From positions 1-10,042 of the forward strand of contig JAJTHA010000027.1 in the NCBI GenBank assembly GCA_021299565.1: 10,042 bases of DNA, given 5' to 3'. The position numbers were made by a program, and so were the translations under genes. This document shows, piece by piece, positions 1 to 6,845 of this stretch. The DNA is from Candidatus Caenarcanales bacterium (GTDB taxonomy: Bacteria; Cyanobacteriota; Vampirovibrionia; LMEP-6097). Positions within the stretch are counted from its first letter, which is position 1. Each line of letters begins with the position of its first letter. The notes below the pieces were generated by a model. That model was not told the origin of the DNA and made no database searches. It saw only the letters and a list, made by a program, of their open reading frames with translations.

Positions 1-243
1 AGGCTCTGCCGAACACTCAAGCAAAAGATCATATTGACCAATTGATTCAAGATCTTCAAGACTTCTTACGTCTCCATGAACAAAGGCGATATTATTGTCC
101 CTAAATCTTTTAATATTAAACTCACTACCACGTCTTTTTAAATTATCAAGACCCACAATTTCAAAATTAGGATTTTTACTTTTCAAATAAATGGCTAGAT
201 TTGACCCCACAAAACCACATGACCCTGTAATTAAAATTTTCAT
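1..243 (-). CDS. NAD-dependent sugar epimerase (extended SDR), N-terminal part, CDP-paratose 2-epimerase-like
   Basis: The first 81 codons are visible; the gene runs off the left edge. It starts with ATG at 243 and reads MKILITGSCGFVGSNLAIYL, a Rossmann fold beta-1 with the GxxGxxG dinucleotide loop (Gly7, Gly10, Gly13). Asp33, at the end of beta-2, would hold the adenosine ribose of NAD. It is followed by NLKRRGSEFN (34-43), HGDVRSLEDL near 57-66, and LLLECSAEP at the edge. The NLKRRGSE stretch and ECSAEP are, from memory, typical of CDP-paratose 2-epimerase (tyvelose epimerase) relatives, cytoplasmic enzymes that make nucleotide sugars for surface polysaccharide. The active-site Tyr-x-x-x-Lys is beyond the window, so activity cannot be judged. 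It is divergent from the membrane protein at 280, only 36 bp away. Extended SDR is near certain; the exact substrate is inference. Confidence 0.85.
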   Translation of the reverse strand, partial: MKILITGSCGFVGSNLAIYLKSKNPNFEIVGLDNLKRRGSEFNIKRFRDNNIAFVHGDVRSLEDLESIGQYDLLLECSAEP

Positions 244-250
244 AGCCTTA

Positions 251-256
251 ATAATG
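251..256 (-). promoter_or_regulatory. candidate -10 of the epimerase gene
   Basis: On the minus strand CATTAT lies 7 nt before the ATG at 243. With normal -10 to start-site spacing, transcription would begin at or next to the start codon, giving a leaderless message. No convincing -35 is seen. An AGG three bases before the ATG is too close to serve as a normal ribosome site. Weak by itself; listed because other genes here show the same arrangement. Confidence 0.35.
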
Positions 257-266
257 TATCAGGTTA

Positions 267-272
267 TATAAT
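267..272 (+). promoter_or_regulatory. candidate -10 (TATAAT) of the membrane-protein gene
   Basis: A perfect consensus TATAAT ends 7 nt before the ATG at 280, so transcription should start at about 279-280. No Shine-Dalgarno fits between. The -35 would fall inside the start of the divergent epimerase gene and does not match consensus. The gene is therefore a candidate leaderless transcript. Confidence 0.5.
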
Positions 273-279
273 CTAATTT

Positions 280-1743
280 ATGGACAAAATCCTTAATAGT
301 AAACCGCTTAAGTATATAAGCCTTATTGCAGCAGTAGTTTTAATAGGCTATTACCTGAATCTTTATATCCAAACAATTTTTGTTCTAGATTACATGCCAC
401 ATAGATCAGATCCTATTACTTATTTTTTGGATTACAAAGCTTATTGGGAAACGGGCAAATTTTATAGTCCTTTCATTATGGATGAAAATATATCCAAAGC
501 ATTTATTGAAGTTGGCTTACATGGACCTATGTATGAATTTTTCTATGGGACAATTTGCCAGATATTTGGCTATCACGACAAAATGATATTGATAGTAAAT
601 CTTTTTGTTTTTATTGCAGTCATTACTTTGACTTACATGAACAAGGGATTAAATCTTTTAAGTAAAAATCTTTTGGTGATTTTTAATTTGACTTATTTTA
701 TACATCTTTGGTCTTCATTTAATTTTACTCCTGAATATCTTCACGTCTTTTTTGCGCATATGATTGGTTTTGCTCTAATCAAAATCAAATCTGAAAATAG
801 ATCAAAGAATGTTTTGTATATGGCAATGTGGATATTAATAGCAGCAACGTTTCGCTATAGCTGGGTTTTAGCTTCCTTTTCATTATTGGCTTTTGTTGAA
901 AACAAAAAAGACTTTTACAAAACAATTCTGATAGTTTCAGCAATAACTTTTTTTGGATTCGCCTATCTTAAACTTTTACACGCAGATTATTTTCATCAAG
1001 TGATTGGACCAATGGTCATCGAGTTTAAACAAGGTGATATTGGAGCCGGCTTACAAATAGTACTTGATAATTTGTCAGCAACTATTCCTATGTTTTTCTT
1101 TACTTACTTTTATTCTCTGGGATACTTTGCTACCAAGTGGTATATAATCATCGCGGTTATCATTCTTGGTTATTTGGGTTACAAAACCAATAATCGCATC
1201 GCAATTGCGAGTGCTTTAATCTGCCTCGCATATTTGCTTTCGCTGTTTTTATTTTTTGATGCATACGACACTCGCGACCTGAGAGGCATAGGCGGATCTA
1301 TGATTATTGCAACGATTGTCCTGCTGTCTCAAAGTCAATCTTGGAGCAAGATACCAGTGATTGCAGTTTGTATAATTTATCTTTTGGTAATGCCAGAAAC
1401 CATCAAGGGCTTTGAATACTTTACGTACGATGAGTGCAAGGCAAGCGGTCAAATCATCAATAATTACAATTTCAATGCCTTTGCACAGCTCAAAGCACGC
1501 TCACCTGAAATGATCACAATTCTTTTCCCGGAAAAAATGATTTGGGTCGCAACTCCAGGTAGACCGGTTCAGAGTATAAAAGATATCTTGCATACTCCTG
1601 CTCTAAAATTCCCACTCAAAAACTTTGAGGGTGTGCCTCTTCGCTATACCTTTAATCATGAAGGTTTGGACACCTACTTAAGGCACAACAAAATTAGAAT
1701 CGATTATCTAGTGACGCCGAATGGTCAAATAGTACCGGCTTAG
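280..1743 (+). CDS. Multi-pass membrane protein, probable GT-C (GT87/DUF2029-like) glycosyltransferase
   Basis: This 487-residue protein has about ten hydrophobic segments (roughly 11-34, 101-120, 130-147, 155-168, 178-196, 213-231, 268-284, 286-300, 307-326, 339-350, 358-371) and a soluble C-terminal tail of about 115 residues. The first extracytoplasmic loop holds Asp44 and Asp51 in SDPITYFLDYKAYWETGKFY. Acidic residues followed by a Tyr/Gly pattern in the first loop are typical of GT-C enzymes that use polyprenyl-phosphate sugars as donors. That gives the family guess; I do not recognise an exact orthologue. The neighbouring nucleotide-sugar epimerase, divergent across 36 bp, supports a role in surface glycan assembly at the inner membrane. 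ATG at 280 is chosen because a TATAAT lies just upstream and the first transmembrane helix follows directly. It is convergent with gltA; its TAG lies in a 10-bp sequence repeated at the gltA stop. Confidence 0.8.
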   Translation: MDKILNSKPLKYISLIAAVVLIGYYLNLYIQTIFVLDYMPHRSDPITYFLDYKAYWETGKFYSPFIMDENISKAFIEVGLHGPMYEFFYGTICQIFGYHDKMILIVNLFVFIAVITLTYMNKGLNLLSKNLLVIFNLTYFIHLWSSFNFTPEYLHVFFAHMIGFALIKIKSENRSKNVLYMAMWILIAATFRYSWVLASFSLLAFVENKKDFYKTILIVSAITFFGFAYLKLLHADYFHQVIGPMVIEFKQGDIGAGLQIVLDNLSATIPMFFFTYFYSLGYFATKWYIIIAVIILGYLGYKTNNRIAIASALICLAYLLSLFLFFDAYDTRDLRGIGGSMIIATIVLLSQSQSWSKIPVIAVCIIYLLVMPETIKGFEYFTYDECKASGQIINNYNFNAFAQLKARSPEMITILFPEKMIWVATPGRPVQSIKDILHTPALKFPLKNFEGVPLRYTFNHEGLDTYLRHNKIRIDYLVTPNGQIVPA

Positions 1744-1916
1744 CAACTACTCAGCATAAGCCAAATCTATAACCATAAAGTCACTCCGAGACCTGCGTAG
1801 CAGGTCGTGGGAGTCCACGATGCACTAGGTAAGCTGGATTGCCACGCCGCTTCGCGGCTCGCAATGACCTTAAATTATATTTTCAAGCTTATGACTGCTG
1901 AGCAGTTACCGGCTTA
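1733..1916. mobile_element. Putative small insertion between convergent genes, flanked by 10-bp direct repeats
   Basis: TACCGGCTTA occurs at 1733-1742 and exactly again at 1907-1916. Each copy contains a stop codon: TAG of the plus-strand gene (1741-1743) and TAA of gltA (complement of 1914-1916). Just inside lie inverted arms: AACTACTCAGCATAAG at 1745-1760, and at 1888-1907 the complement of AACTGCTCAGCAGTCATAAG, matching except one base and a 4-nt gap. The right arm also contains its own palindrome, ACTGCT-G-AGCAGT (1894-1906). Inside sits the double-hairpin repeat 1780-1868, and all nested layers share a centre near 1824. Direct repeats outside inverted arms look like a target duplication around a non-autonomous element. 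No transposase is present. A shared bidirectional terminator is an alternative. Confidence 0.5.
1780..1868. repeat. Double-hairpin palindromic repeat, copy 1
   Basis: This 89-bp unit is GC-rich against its AT-rich surroundings. Its ends, GTCACTCCGAG (1780-1790) and CTCGCAATGAC (1858-1868), are inverted with 9 of 11 matches. It folds as two hairpins. The first (1783-1814) has an inner stem GACCTGC/GCAGGTC around GTA and an outer stem ACTCC/GGAGT. The second (1838-1865) has an inner stem GCCGC/GCGGC around TTC and an outer stem ATTGC/GCAAT. The internal loops are 2x3 and 3x2, so the hairpins mirror each other. The linker begins with TCCACGATGCA (1814-1824), identical in copy 2 at 3287-3381. This resembles the short dispersed palindromes known from many bacterial genomes that contain ATTGCGAG-type ends. 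Confidence 0.8.
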
Positions 1917-3221
1917 AGCTCTCTTGTCAATTGGGACGTAAGTTGTCTGCGTTGGACCAGTATAAATTTGTCTTGGTCTGAAGATTTTCTTCACGCCACT
2001 GTCTCTTTGCTCTTTAAAATGAGCTAACCAGCCAGGAATTCTGCCTAATGCAAACATAACCGTGAACATATCCATAGGAATTCCCAAGGCTTTGTAGATG
2101 ATACCTGAATAGAAATCTACATTTGGATATAATTTACGATCAACAAAATATGGATCGGTTAAAGCCTGCTCCTCAAGACCTTTTGCCAGCTCCAATAAAG
2201 GATCTTTGACGCCCAATTTAGAAAGAATTTTGTCTGCAGCTTGGCGTAAGATTTTTGCTCTTGGGTCAAAGTTTTTATAAACTCTATGACCAAAGCCCAT
2301 CAATCTGATGTTAGATTTTTTGTCTTTGACTTTGCCTAAATAGGTTTTGTAATCATCGCCACTAGCTTGTATGTTCTCTAACATTTCCAAAACAGCTTGG
2401 TTAGCACCACCATGAAGTGGTCCCCAAAGAGCAGCAATACCCGCTGAAATAGCAGCATAAATACTAGCACCAGAACTTTGTACTGTACGAACAGTTGAAG
2501 TTGAACAGTTTTGTTCGTGATCTGCATGCAAGATTAAAAGTTGGTTGATGATTTTTACAATTTCCGGATCGATTTCATATGGTTCAGATGGAACTGCAAA
2601 CATCATATTTAAAAAATTAGCGCAATAGCTTAGAGAGTTATCAGGATAAATCAAAGGTTGACCGATTGATTTTTTGTATGAAAAAGCAGCTATTGTCCTC
2701 AATTTAGAAAGAATTCTAATCACATCTAAATTCATTTGCTCATCATCATTGGTATCTTGTGAACCAGGATAGTAAGTTGAAAGCGAACAAGTCATAGAAC
2801 TCAAAATCGCCATAGGATGCGCGTTTGAAGGGAATCCAGAAAAGAAATGAGTCATGTCTTCGTGCAATAAAGAATGTCTTGTTAGACCTTGAGAAAAATC
2901 TTCTAATTCAGTTTTGTTAGGTAACTTGCCATAAATCAATAGGTATGCGACTTCTACAAAGGTTGATTTCTCAGCAAGATCTTCGATATCTATTCCTCTA
3001 TATCTTAAAATCCCTTGCTCACCATCGATAAAACAAATAGAACTTTGGCAAGAGCCTGTGTTCATGAAGCCGTTATCGAGAGTGATGTAGCCTGTTTCTT
3101 GCCTCAAAGCAGAAATATCAATCGCCTTTTCGTTTTCACTGCCGACAATGATCGGTAGCTCGATGGATTTACCTTCTACAGAAATATTTGCTGTTTGGCT
3201 AGTAACTGCTTGAGTGTTCAT
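1914..3221 (-). CDS. gltA: Citrate synthase (type II, hexameric kind)
   Basis: This enzyme condenses oxaloacetate and acetyl-CoA to citrate at the entry of the TCA cycle in the cytoplasm. At 435 residues it has the length of the Gram-negative type II enzymes (E. coli GltA, 427). The N-terminal domain reads GFMNTGSCQSSICFIDGEQG then ILRYRGIDIEDLA, a typical citrate synthase start. The catalytic triad is complete: His270 in HGGANQ, His312 in GFGHRVYKNFDPRAK and Asp369 in YPNVDFYSG. HADHEQNCSTSTVR precedes the first histidine, as in the family. ATG at 3221 has GGGAAG nine bases upstream as a possible ribosome site. The gene follows recF-dciA on the same strand after a 184-bp spacer that holds a palindromic repeat, so read-through is possible but not shown. 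It is convergent with the membrane protein at 280. Confidence 0.97.
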   Translation of the reverse strand: MNTQAVTSQTANISVEGKSIELPIIVGSENEKAIDISALRQETGYITLDNGFMNTGSCQSSICFIDGEQGILRYRGIDIEDLAEKSTFVEVAYLLIYGKLPNKTELEDFSQGLTRHSLLHEDMTHFFSGFPSNAHPMAILSSMTCSLSTYYPGSQDTNDDEQMNLDVIRILSKLRTIAAFSYKKSIGQPLIYPDNSLSYCANFLNMMFAVPSEPYEIDPEIVKIINQLLILHADHEQNCSTSTVRTVQSSGASIYAAISAGIAALWGPLHGGANQAVLEMLENIQASGDDYKTYLGKVKDKKSNIRLMGFGHRVYKNFDPRAKILRQAADKILSKLGVKDPLLELAKGLEEQALTDPYFVDRKLYPNVDFYSGIIYKALGIPMDMFTVMFALGRIPGWLAHFKEQRDSGVKKIFRPRQIYTGPTQTTYVPIDKRA

Positions 3222-3286
3222 AATTAATATCTTCCCATAAATAGGCAGATATACACATTTTAGTGGCTAATCATGCAGAAGTATTC

Positions 3287-3381
3287 TGTCATCCTGAGGA
3301 GCCTCAAAGAGGCGACGTCAGGATCCACGATGCATCAGGGTAAATGGATCCTGACGGTCGCTACGCTCCCTCAGGATGACA
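3287..3381. repeat. Double-hairpin palindromic repeat, copy 2
   Basis: This 95-bp element has perfect 13-bp inverted ends: TGTCATCCTGAGG (3287-3299) and CCTCAGGATGACA (3369-3381). As in copy 1 there are two hairpins. The first (3291-3324) has outer stem ATCCTGA/TCAGGAT and inner stem GCCTC/GAGGC around AAA. The second (3348-3377) has the same outer stem and a weaker inner part. The linker begins with TCCACGATGCA (3324-3334), ending at the centre of the element as in copy 1. It lies between the end of dciA and the start of gltA, 25 bp from the dciA stop, and could act as a 3'-end stabiliser or a partial terminator. Confidence 0.8.
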
Positions 3382-3405
3382 CAAGACTAGACAAAATGAC
3401 TTTCA

Positions 3406-3777
3406 TTAAGCACGTAGTTCAAAGACAATACCACTTATCTTAGGCAAATTATCATCCAAACTATCTAGAAATTTCTTCTCTAAATCAGTCTTTTTGAATT
3501 GAAGATCATTAGCAATTACAGCAGATTTGACCCCCAATACAAGCTTTCTGTCTTTGCTAATTCTATGAGCGGAAATCTTAGTCGCCAAAAACTTATCTAG
3601 ATTTTCTTCGGCAAATTTTGCCCAACTTAACATTATTTGATAATCAAGAGATTTAGTATCTAATTTGAGCTTTTTTAAAATCGAAGGTAATAAATCTCCA
3701 AGCAAAGCTGGTTCTTGCTCAACAAAAAATTTCCCTCGCTCAAGCTTGATGTCTTCGCTTTTAAATTTTGGCTTCAT
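3406..3777 (-). CDS. dciA: DciA-type protein (DUF721), replicative helicase loader/operator
   Basis: DciA proteins bind DnaB and help place it on DNA in bacteria that lack DnaC or DnaI. This protein is 123 residues from the ATG at 3777. The DUF721 core is visible: SWAKFAEENLDKFLATKISA, then ISKDRKLVLGVKSAVIANDL and LQFKKTDLEKKFLDSL. This matches the family pattern of Trp, a polar helix, two strands and an Ala/Asn-Leu helix. Position supports it: a DUF721 gene beside recF is common in bacteria. The ATG lies inside the end of recF (17-bp overlap), so translation is probably coupled. A TTG at 3789 would add four residues and has GGAG three bases upstream, so either start is possible. The TAA is 25 bp from palindromic repeat copy 2. 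Confidence 0.8.
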   Translation of the reverse strand: MKPKFKSEDIKLERGKFFVEQEPALLGDLLPSILKKLKLDTKSLDYQIMLSWAKFAEENLDKFLATKISAHRISKDRKLVLGVKSAVIANDLQFKKTDLEKKFLDSLDDNLPKISGIVFELRA

Positions 3778-4876
3778 CAAGTTTTGCAATTACTCCATTA
3801 TTTACAGTCAAAATCTGAGCCCCACGACTCCACTTCTCCAAATGCTTACCAAGATGAGTAGTACTAATAATTACTTGAATATCTCCTTCTATACATTCAA
3901 GAAGTAAATCTTGTCTATCTTCATCTAATTCAGCAAGCACATCATCCAAAAGCAAAATTGGATATTCAGAGAATTTATCTTTCAAAAGTTCAAGCTCTGC
4001 TAATTTCAAAGCAAGAGCCAAAGATCTTTTCTCTCCTTGACTTGCGTAAGAAGCTGCGTCTTTGTACTTGAGCCTAAACTCAATATCATCACGCTGAGGA
4101 CCAATATTGGTAATACCTCTAGCCAAATCTTTATTAATAACTAGATCCAAATCGTTTTGTGAAATTTGTGCACCTTGATAAATCAACTCAAAATCATGAT
4201 TTTGATTAGAAATTCTTTGATAGTAATTTTTCATCACCGGCTCAAGTTGTTTTATTAATTGTGATCTATGTCTTGATACTCTATTAGCTTTGTCTACAAA
4301 CATTTGATCCCAAATCGATAACTGTACTCTATCTTGCAGTTGGTTTATGTGATAAATATTTTTTTCTTGTAAGGATTTCAAATATGAATTTCTTTGCAAT
4401 AAGATATCCTCAAAAGCATCGAGATCATCGGCATAGCTATAAAACAATTTCGCCAATAAATTATCCAAAAAATTTCTTCTACCACTCGGGCTACCATTGA
4501 TAATCTCTAAATCATCAACCATAAAAGAAACTGATGCAAAATCCAAGCTTAATTCTTTTGCTTTTTTATTTACATCATTAACTTTCAATGTTCTTCTACC
4601 AGATGGTCTAATTAACATTGAGATTTGATTAAAACTAAGATCGGTCTCTTTTGAAATTTCTGCACGTAAAACAGCTTCATTCAATTCAAAATTGATCAGC
4701 TCAATATCCTTTGTAGCTCTTCTAGATTTATAGCTAGTTAAGACCTGAATTGCTTCAAGCAGATTGGTTTTACCCTGAGCATTGTTACCAATAATAATAG
4801 TTTTCGAGGCATCAAAAGATATAGCTGCCTCGATATAGTTTCTAAAACCAATTAGTTGTAGTTTACGAACTAACAC
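3761..4876 (-). CDS. recF: DNA replication and repair protein RecF
   Basis: RecF is an SMC-like ATPase that binds at single-/double-strand DNA junctions and, with RecO and RecR, helps load RecA at gaps. All family marks are present in 371 residues, a normal length. The N-terminal strand LIGFRNY (8-14) leads to Walker A GNNAQGKT (30-37). SPSGRRNFLDNL and GPQRDDIEF are RecF hallmarks. The ABC-type signature SQGEKRSLALALKLAE begins at 279. Walker B ILLLDDVLAELD spans 308-319, and STTHLG is the His switch. GTG at 4876 is the start because the first strand begins at residue 2 and no other start is close. A TATACT lies 8 nt upstream, suggesting a leaderless message. It is followed by overlapping dciA and is divergent from the LptD-like gene across 41 bp. 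Confidence 0.97.
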   Translation of the reverse strand: MLVRKLQLIGFRNYIEAAISFDASKTIIIGNNAQGKTNLLEAIQVLTSYKSRRATKDIELINFELNEAVLRAEISKETDLSFNQISMLIRPSGRRTLKVNDVNKKAKELSLDFASVSFMVDDLEIINGSPSGRRNFLDNLLAKLFYSYADDLDAFEDILLQRNSYLKSLQEKNIYHINQLQDRVQLSIWDQMFVDKANRVSRHRSQLIKQLEPVMKNYYQRISNQNHDFELIYQGAQISQNDLDLVINKDLARGITNIGPQRDDIEFRLKYKDAASYASQGEKRSLALALKLAELELLKDKFSEYPILLLDDVLAELDEDRQDLLLECIEGDIQVIISTTHLGKHLEKWSRGAQILTVNNGVIAKLDEAKI

Positions 4877-4879
4877 TTA

Positions 4880-4908
4880 TATACAGTATAGCGACCCTAT
4901 GACATAAT
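4880..4908 (+). promoter_or_regulatory. Promoter of the LptD-like gene
   Basis: TATACA at 4880-4885 (4 of 6 with the TTGACA consensus) and CATAAT at 4903-4908 (5 of 6 with TATAAT) are separated by exactly 17 bp. The predicted start site, about 4915-4917, is only one to three bases before the TTG start at 4918. No Shine-Dalgarno is present. The site overlaps the recF promoter on the other strand. Confidence 0.5.
4885..4890 (-). promoter_or_regulatory. candidate -10 (TATACT) of recF
   Basis: On the minus strand TATACT ends 8 nt before the GTG at 4876, so transcription should start at or next to the start codon. The -35 region is poor (AAGACT at 18-bp spacing). The hexamer lies inside the spacer of the divergent promoter, so RNA polymerase could hardly occupy both at once. 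Confidence 0.4.
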
Positions 4909-4917
4909 AGTCTTGTT

Positions 4918-6723
4918 TTGAATAGGCAAAAGCCCAAATATAAATCCTTATTGTTAGCAAGTCTTCTCGCCTTGGCTGTCTTGCCGCAAAGCCTCAGGGC
5001 AGAAAACTCTGATAAATTATTTCAGGCTATTGATAAAAATTCTATCGAGCAAAAGACTAAAGAGACTCTACCTCAACAAGCAGCTGTAGATATAGTCGCT
5101 GATGAAATCAGCTATAACCAAGAGACTAGTTTCTATCTGGCACAAGGTCAAGCCGAAGCAATTTTGACTGAAAAAAACGCAACACTATTTGCCGATAAAA
5201 TTACTTACGACAACAATACAGAACTTCTAGAAGCCTTTGGTAATGTGAAAATCGTTCAAGGAGCTAATCAGACATATGGCAGTTATGCTTCGTTCAAAAT
5301 TGATAGCGGCAAATATCAACTCGATGAACCTAGAATTTTTATTCCTGGGATCAAAATCAAAGCTAGAGTAGTTGATTCGACTTATTACGATAAATCAGAT
5401 AAAGCCAATAAAAAGAAAAACAATGATCTTGTTTTAAAGAATGGGGTCATCTCTTTAGATCAACCAATCGCAATCTACTCATATGCAGCAGACGCTAGAA
5501 CCCACTATTCAAAAGACATTATTAGGTACAACAGAACAAGATCTATTGACTGGAATGATCTATCCGACAAATCACATTTCAACTATAAAGCTAAAGAAAT
5601 TTTTGTTGATAATACCCGCAAAACCAATAACCTAAGAATCAAAGGTGCACGCATAAAAGTTGGCGAGCACTTCTCAATCCCATGTCCAGTACATATTACG
5701 ACGTCTGTTGGAGACGGAGCTGACACAAGATTTAAAGGACCAGTTATTGGAAACAGAGAAAGAATCGGTGGCTTTGCCTTAGGTCCGCGTTTTTATCATG
5801 AGACCAAACCGGGAATATTTTCTTTTGTTCCAATCATACAACTCGGTAATGGTCCGGCTTTTGGAGGTGGTGGAATCGCAAGCTTCAATACTCCAGGAGA
5901 TACAACAGCTTTAATGATTGGATACGGAAGTCTTTACAATCGAGTTATTGGCAGCGCTCACCAGGAAATCATCGGCAAAAAACTTCAAGCTAATGTTTTA
6001 GTCAACCAATTTCAGACTGATAACGTTTTTGGTTCATCACAAGTAGGCCAGCTTTATGAACTTGCTAGTGATTTTAGATTATTTTTCCCATTCATAGATG
6101 AAAAGGGCATGAGAGTGAGGTTTTCAGGGGATTGGGCAAAAGACAACATTGAACTATTTAGCGCTCAGAGAAGAGAAGATTTATCGTTTGAAAGAGAAGA
6201 AGGCAAACCTCGTGAAGAACATTCCGGGTTCAAAACTGAAGTTCAAACATCGTTTTATACAGAACCAGTCGCAAGATACGGCAATGAACTTTATAACGCT
6301 AGTCTAAGAGGTCGTGGTCAAGGGGCTTTGAGATTTTATGATACTGGTGATTTCATGAGTATCGCTCGCTTTGGTCCAGCTTTAGAAGCGCGAGTGGATA
6401 ATTTTTCTTTTGAAGTCGACTATTTATTTGCAGCTATTGCTGGTGAATCTCCGTTTCTTTATGACCAGTTTTTTGATGGTAATCAATCTTTTGTCTTTGA
6501 TGGTGATTACAAAGTCAATCAATGGTTTTCTATTGGGACCAGCATGACCTATAACGTAGATAGATCTAGAGTAGTGAGAAATGAAGTTAGAACAGAAGTA
6601 GGTCCTCAAGATTTCAAGGTTAGACTTAGCTACGACACAATATTAAACCAAGTTAATCTTGGATTCAATATGCTCTTCGGGGATCCCGTCGCCTTTGACC
6701 AAATGCGTATCAGGGTGGAGTAA
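4918..6723 (+). CDS. lptD: LptD/OstA-like outer-membrane LPS-assembly protein
   Basis: LptD forms the outer-membrane channel that delivers LPS to the cell surface. Residues 1-28 are a signal peptide (NRQKPKYK, a long Leu/Ala core, then SLRA before ENS). Residues 54-140 form an LptA/OstA beta-jellyroll domain (VDIVADEISYNQETSFYLAQ, then LFADKITYDNNTELLEAFGN). The remaining 460 residues are beta-rich with alternating pattern, as in a barrel. At 601 residues it is shorter than E. coli LptD (784). Only one Cys is seen (IPCPVHITT), so the E. coli disulfide scheme cannot apply. TTG at 4918 is the first possible start after an in-frame TGA at 4900-4902 and gives the intact signal peptide. The last 14 residues after NMLF do not look like a barrel end; codons there become GC-rich and the TAA is the edge of a palindromic element. 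Another OstA-domain barrel protein is the alternative. Confidence 0.8.
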   Translation: MNRQKPKYKSLLLASLLALAVLPQSLRAENSDKLFQAIDKNSIEQKTKETLPQQAAVDIVADEISYNQETSFYLAQGQAEAILTEKNATLFADKITYDNNTELLEAFGNVKIVQGANQTYGSYASFKIDSGKYQLDEPRIFIPGIKIKARVVDSTYYDKSDKANKKKNNDLVLKNGVISLDQPIAIYSYAADARTHYSKDIIRYNRTRSIDWNDLSDKSHFNYKAKEIFVDNTRKTNNLRIKGARIKVGEHFSIPCPVHITTSVGDGADTRFKGPVIGNRERIGGFALGPRFYHETKPGIFSFVPIIQLGNGPAFGGGGIASFNTPGDTTALMIGYGSLYNRVIGSAHQEIIGKKLQANVLVNQFQTDNVFGSSQVGQLYELASDFRLFFPFIDEKGMRVRFSGDWAKDNIELFSAQRREDLSFEREEGKPREEHSGFKTEVQTSFYTEPVARYGNELYNASLRGRGQGALRFYDTGDFMSIARFGPALEARVDNFSFEVDYLFAAIAGESPFLYDQFFDGNQSFVFDGDYKVNQWFSIGTSMTYNVDRSRVVRNEVRTEVGPQDFKVRLSYDTILNQVNLGFNMLFGDPVAFDQMRIRVE

Positions 6724-6845
6724 ACTTGTCACGAAATCGCCCATAGCTGCGTTACGCTCATCCTCGCTATCCTCATTTACGACCTGTAAACTCCGGGTAG
6801 CTCGGACTCGCAAGCCTTGCTCTGAACGATTTCGTGACAAGTTTA
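6721..6845. mobile_element. 125-bp palindromic MITE-like element at the lptD stop codon
   Basis: TAAACTTGTCACGAAATCG (6721-6739) and CGATTTCGTGACAAGTTTA (6827-6845) are perfect 19-bp inverted ends. The exact centre of the element (6783) is the middle of a small hairpin, TTTAC-GACCT-GTAAA (6776-6790). The arms between pair only partly. The element begins on the TAA of the lptD-like gene, so it supplies or overlaps the stop codon. If the outer TA dinucleotides are a target duplication, the true ends are 17 bp and the form would fit a non-autonomous IS630/Tc1-mariner-type element; this is inference. No transposase is encoded; weak open frames across it are artefacts of the palindrome. Confidence 0.75.

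Noticed and set aside
1249..1452. 67-codon minus-strand frame inside the membrane-protein gene
   Set aside because: It lies antisense within an obvious long gene and has no ribosome site or domain.
1780..3381. CRISPR-like array formed by the two palindromic repeats
   Set aside because: Only two copies, 1.5 kb apart with a gene between, no regular spacers and no cas genes.
3665..3907. 80-codon plus-strand frame across the recF-dciA junction
   Set aside because: It is antisense to two well-supported genes and shows no protein features.
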